From NCBI GenBank assembly GCA_024138025.1, contig JAMXBD010001362.1, positions 310,001 through 374,000 on the forward strand: a stretch of 64,000 nt of DNA, in the 5' to 3' direction. A model generated the notes under the pieces. That model made no database searches, was not told where the DNA came from, and saw only the letters and a list, made by a program, of their open reading frames with translations. This stretch comes from Combretum micranthum. Lineage: Eukaryota > Streptophyta > Magnoliopsida > Myrtales > Combretaceae. Position 1 is the first letter of the stretch, and each line of letters starts with the position of its first letter. Position numbers and translations under genes: made by a program. This document shows positions 59,815 to 64,000 of the stretch, in pieces.

Positions 59815-60545
59815 TTGAACCTAAAAAAAAGGGGTTTAGTACGATTCGATATACAGTTCGAACCATATATTGAATGACATTTTCTTTTCTTTTTTTCAAG
59901 TCAATAAAAAAAACTATGAATTATTTTCTTACATTTCAAACCTCAACAAAAAATTGACAAGTTGATTTATTAATTTATCGAAATCATTAACAACACATTT
60001 GTCAATTTATGGTTATCAACATTCAACTAGTGATAGCCTAATTTTTTCATATCATTTGTATACGTTGTTAAAATGAGAATAACTAAACACAAAAATAAAT
60101 TGGTGGTGTAGTTTTTTTTTTTTTTTGTTTGATATTCAAAACTAGTCAAGTGCCATTACAAATATATATATGTGTGTGTGTATAAGGGAAGGAGTAAGAT
60201 TGGACTACAACTATTTTTAACCATTAAAACTCTAAAAGTACTAATTATATATACAAAAAATTAAACTACAACTATTTTTTAACCATTAAAACTCTAAAAG
60301 TACTAATTATAAATATAAAAAATTAAAAAATTTACCCCAAAACACAATTAACTATAACATTAAGAGGGTTTTTTTTTTAAGGTGAAATGATTTGGTTTGA
60401 TTCATGACTCTGAATCGAACTGCAAACTGAATTTCCACTATCGAATCAAACTGAGAATCGAACCGTTTAAAAAACAACCGAAAATTCGGTTCGATTTAGT
60501 CCGGATTGGATCAGTTCACGGTTCAATTTTTTTTCCTACCCTTAA
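59815..60545. other. Possible non-autonomous element with GGTTCGA-rich ends
   Basis: The right side is dense in CGGTTCGATT / AATCGAACCG words (60395-60525), and the left side has ACGATTCGATATACAGTTCGAACC (59838-59862). Such CGGTTCG-rich ends are frequent in plant hAT-type MITEs. I could not define exact termini or a target duplication. Confidence 0.35.
60204..60327. repeat. Two-copy tandem duplication (~62-bp unit)
   Basis: Units 60204-60264 and 60266-60327 both contain ACTACAACTATTTTT and AACCATTAAAACTCTAAAAG and differ at only a few positions. Confidence 0.9.
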
Positions 60546-60726
60546 CCAAGGTACCTTTTTAAAGGGTTAGGGGAGTCTAGGACCTCCATTGAGGGAACAG
60601 GACAATTGCAAATGTTGAAGTGAATTCCAGAAATCGATTTAGCCTGTCTTGAGGAGTCTAAAAGAAATATCTATTTATTTGTTATACATATAATATACAT
60701 TATACATAAATTATGTATTTATAATA

Positions 60727-61137
60727 GGGTTAATTACAAAAACTTACATATATTTATACCTATTTGTAATCATATGACTTGTGTTAATGTTTTTTACAAA
60801 TAGGTATCATGAGTTTAATGCAAAAGTGCCAATATTATTTAATATTGTTTGAGAAATATATGTTAGTGTCTTATCGATTAAAAAAATTAAAGTAATAAAA
60901 ATATGACTAAATAAAATTGTATTAATAAAATTTAAAATTATTTTAAAAATCCAAAAAATTAAAAAAATGTAAAATTGATATTTTAAGACCGATAAGATAT
61001 TGACCTATGTCATTTCAAGATTATTAAATGATATTGACACTTTTGAATTAAACTCAGGCCACCTATTTATTAAAAAAATTAACACAAGTCATGTATTTGC
61101 CAATGAGCAATAACACTAATGTTTTTGTAGTTAACCC
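60727..61137. mobile_element. Snap-back MITE, 411 bp, 9-bp TSD (MULE-like)
   Basis: GGGTTAATTACAAAAAC...GTTTTTGTAGTTAACCC. The arms extend inwards about 190 bp (CATGACTTGTGTTAAT, ACAAATAGGT, GAGTTTAATKCAAAAGTG, TATCTTATCGRT), so nearly the whole element is a hairpin. The flanks TTTATAATA (60718-60726) and TTTATAAAA (61138-61146) agree in eight of nine bases, the duplication length of Mutator-like elements. No coding capacity. Confidence 0.88.
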
Positions 61138-61146
61138 TTTATAAAA

Positions 61147-63099
61147 TATTGATTATGTGTCTATATATATATATATATATTGGATATTAGTTATAAGATG
61201 TATATAATATGTTATATATATGCATATTATATATAAATTATACTGTGTATACTATTTATATGTGAATATAGATTTATATAATAAGTTACATATAATCTTT
61301 ATATTATAACATACAAACGTGCTGTCATGCCATTTATGGTATCTTATTTGTGATAGCATTGCCATACGTTGTACCAAAGCTAATGAGTGACTCCCTTGTC
61401 ATTCAACAACTTAAAATACTGTGTGTAAGACATACTCACTATTCAAGGATACCACTAGAATAAGATAACCATAAAGTCTATGTAAGAATAATGCAGTGGC
61501 AATAGGGATTTTAGACCATAAATCATCTCAAATAATATTATAAATTCCTTCTAGATGAAGTAGGGGCAATAGCCCCACACCAAATAATATTTTCAAAAAT
61601 ATTTTTCATGATATGCAACTGTCACATAATATCTAAGATCCATAAAACTAGATAAAACCACTTTTCACTAAGTCTAATAAAATAAACATAGATATTAATA
61701 AGGTCCTTCAAAATGCAGGAGATCTCACTATCAATCGCTTCTTTTACCTACACGATCCTAAAAACTTGAAATACTAACTTGGGGCATCTCGCAACCCAAA
61801 AAAGTCCTGAGTCAGCTATAGCCAATTGAGTGAAATTAATCCTCCTATTACAATTTCAAGCAGGATATCAAGCAAATTAAACTAAACATATGCAAATGGA
61901 ACAACCACATAAAGGACACAAAAACAATCATCTGGATAGATTATCTATGGTACTGATTTACACCCTTTGGGACACAAGGTTAGGGAGTTTATGTGATGAC
62001 CCTTTAGCCATTACAAGCCAACCACGCCCTCGATGGTCGAATCAAGGGCTAATTTAAAAATCCCTATAAGGAGATTTTTATAGATATATAAAATAATTCT
62101 ATAAAACAATGCATATATAAGAAAACCTGAGATCGCTACTTTAAGAGTAAGCCCATAACAAGGTCCCTAAGACAACTTTATAGAAGAAGTCATCTTCCCC
62201 ACAAACGAATTATTTTTGCCCCTAAAGAACAAGACCTATACACATTGGTATGCTAATTTTTCACCTAGATTTGCTATGTAACACTTGCTGTTTACTTGTT
62301 TTATGGTTTGAGTTATGTATGGTTATAATAACCCATTTTAAAAGAATAACTTGAAGGGGAAGCTTTCGAAATTTATAAAACTAATTGGTTCTTTCCAACT
62401 TCGGTTAGCAATTACAAACAATGAGATAAGCGCACCCTCCGAAGTAGTAAAAAAAAAAAAAAAGAATCCCAAGGGAAATCAGTGGCATCTATCATACTCA
62501 CATTTCATCCATTATCTAGCTAAAGAAAAATTTAGCAAATCATATTGAAAACAAAAGTTACGCTAATGTTAATAATATTTGCAAATGTTCTTTGAGCAAA
62601 ATTAGGGATCAGTTTGCAACAATGCGAGATGACAGCCCAAGACTTGCTTCACCAACACCTTATCATGTGATTTCTTAAGACAAAACTCAGGGAGAGAGTT
62701 GTTTGTTGGAGCATTTGTACCATTTGATTCATTGAGGTAAACTAAAGCCTCTCTCAAGGTTAGTAGTTTTAGATCTAAACCAAACTGCTGGAATCTCTTC
62801 TTAAGCTATCATCGGCTTCGATCCTCATAAAGTTTAAGAATCCTTGGTTTTTAAAACCAACTCAATGAATTTTAAAACAAGTGACAGAAAGTCTTCACCT
62901 GCACTTTCTTGAGATATTTAGGATTAAATCCATTAGTAGCCATAGATCTATTCAAAAGAATGACTTCTTAGCTATTTAGTTAAAATCAAACATGAATCTA
63001 ACTCATGCACCATGTAATTAGACCCATGAAATTAAAATCAAGCTACTAATTACGAACACCTAGTCAATATTGAATTGAAAGTGCATTTGAAATCATATG
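61147..63099. other. Unassigned DNA with a short minus-strand coding-like relic
   Basis: AT-rich at 61150-61310 with TA repeats. TGTGATGACCCTTTAGCC at 61994 looks like an LTR terminus, without a partner I can confirm. On the minus strand, 62831-62625 holds a reasonably composed open stretch (RFQQFGLDLKLLTLREALVY, NNSLPEFCLKKSHDKVLVK) that I do not recognise. An ATG in good context at 62944 opens a 23-codon frame. Neither is enough to call a gene. Confidence 0.35.
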
Positions 63100-63199
63100 A
63101 ATCAGGATTTGGATTCATGAATCCTAAGCTGGAGAAGATTATTTCTCCATGGATTTAGAAATTACAAACATAATTTGAAGAAATAATATAAAATTAATT

Positions 63200-63831
63200 G
63201 GAGAATATTACGGATCAACATAGGGTCTTGTATAAATTACAAACAATGTGCTAAAATGATTTTACTCAGAAAACTTTGAGATTTTCTAAAGCAAGAAGAA
63301 ACAAAATTATTTCGCTCCAAAAATTCTCTCTCTACACTATGTTAGTACTATTCTATTGTATGCACACTGTACATCATGTTTATTACAACGCTGTGCACGC
63401 GTATTTATAGGACGAGGGCATAGAAATCATGAAGATTTTATTGTTGATGTGGTAGATTCTTTATAATGGAATGCAAATTCTTTATCTACATACGAGCAGC
63501 TGCATCGAGTGCTCAAATAATCGTTCATAGAGGGATAAGTTAAGTGCTCAAGTGTTGTATTAAAAATAAGGCTTGACTTTAGTTGGTAAAATACTATCGT
63601 TTCTATCCATTCTTCCATTGAAGGCTAAATTGAGTCCTTCGAGGTCTTGATGTTTTGATGATTTCAGGTGCAGCACAAGTCAGGTGAAGGTTTGTGCTTC
63701 ACTTTAGCAATTGTCGCGAGTCAGATTTATGGCTCGACATTGAGACGCAATAGAGCTTTCTTCAAGTTTAGCTTGATCTCCTCAGAACAAGAGTCGAGGG
63801 TCACGTCAAGGGCTAAATTTAGGGCATGACA
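63200..63831 (-). repeat. Probable LTR start with promoter, minus strand
   Basis: The minus strand begins TGTCATGCCCTAAATTTAGC at 63831. It has a strong TATA box CTATAAATACGCG at 63398-63410, about 420 bp downstream, followed by a transcribed-leader-like region. This is the layout of a retrotransposon U3-R. The inner end, primer site and target duplication are not found, so a host promoter is an alternative. Confidence 0.4.
63398..63410 (-). promoter_or_regulatory. TATA box, minus strand
   Basis: CTATAAATACGCG, GC-rich immediately downstream. It directs transcription to the left. Confidence 0.5.
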
Positions 63832-64000
63832 GGCTAGTTTTTGCTTCTTTTGCCTTACATTTTGGCCTTGATCAGTATTTTTTAGGACGCGATAGTTCTA
63901 TTCTTCACTTTTTTTTGTTATATTTGCTCTAAATCTGATTAAAAATACTTTGATTCTTCTTCTTTTGATTCAAGGAGCTTAAAAACAACAATGTAATGTT

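Noticed and set aside
61994..63831. A single solo LTR from TGTGATGACC to GGGCATGACA
   Set aside because: The flanks do not match (GTTTA versus GGCTA), and the TATA box near 63400 points the other way, so the two termini are probably unrelated.

Overview
The window is nuclear DNA from a seed plant, most likely a eudicot. It is AT-rich, has almost no long open reading frames, and is filled with decayed, nested retrotransposons of the two plant superfamilies (Ty1/copia and Ty3/gypsy) plus small DNA transposons. I found no intact host gene, no tRNA gene, no CRISPR array and no prokaryotic feature. The only structural-RNA similarity is a 5S rRNA-like relic inside an LTR.

Layout. 1-3642: a long gypsy-type LTR on the minus strand, cut by the window edge. 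4736-6440: a gypsy RNase H/integrase relic (plus). 8701-11418: the 5' half of a Tat-type gypsy element (minus), sitting in the 3' LTR of a large SIRE/Maximus-like copia element that runs on the minus strand from 27482 down to 11419. That copia element keeps its 5' LTR, primer site, gag, protease, integrase, reverse transcriptase, RNase H and a broken extra ORF in the position of the envelope-like gene. It is split by a 5756-bp solo LTR (15763-21518, target duplication AGTAC) between reverse transcriptase and RNase H, and by a 381-bp MITE (12920-13300). 28118-35110: another long LTR, dismembered by a 3.5-kb solo LTR (28168-31678, TSD CATAC), a second MITE copy, and an inverted-repeat block (32863-34586). 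36580-38690: a truncated copia element with a 200-bp LTR. 39941-44045: a further long solo LTR. 44442-47000: the 3' end of a gypsy element carrying a TIR transposon with arms of about 180 bp.

47843-57001 is the best-preserved element: a chromodomain gypsy with both LTRs, primer site, polypurine tract and the 5-bp duplication GATCA. A solo LTR (49060-52574, TSD AAACT) sits inside its gag. The element lies in one copy of an old tandem duplication of the flanking DNA. The second copy (58600-59790) is an empty-site control: it shows the site before the gypsy insertion and before a 232-bp Tourist-like MITE insertion (57236-57467, TSD TTA). 60727-61137 is a snap-back MITE with a near-perfect 9-bp duplication. 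The rest, to 64000, is mostly unassigned, with a probable LTR promoter on the minus strand near 63400.

The elements do not act together as a pathway. They record a succession of insertions: host duplication, element insertion, solo-LTR insertion into elements, then decay. Stop codons in the chromodomain element are mainly TAG at glutamine positions, as expected from C-to-T change at methylated CAG sites. The clearest new material is the family of very long solo LTRs (six copies or more, with TATA boxes and splice-donor-like sites in matching places), the inverted LTR hairpin, and the datable nested insertions.
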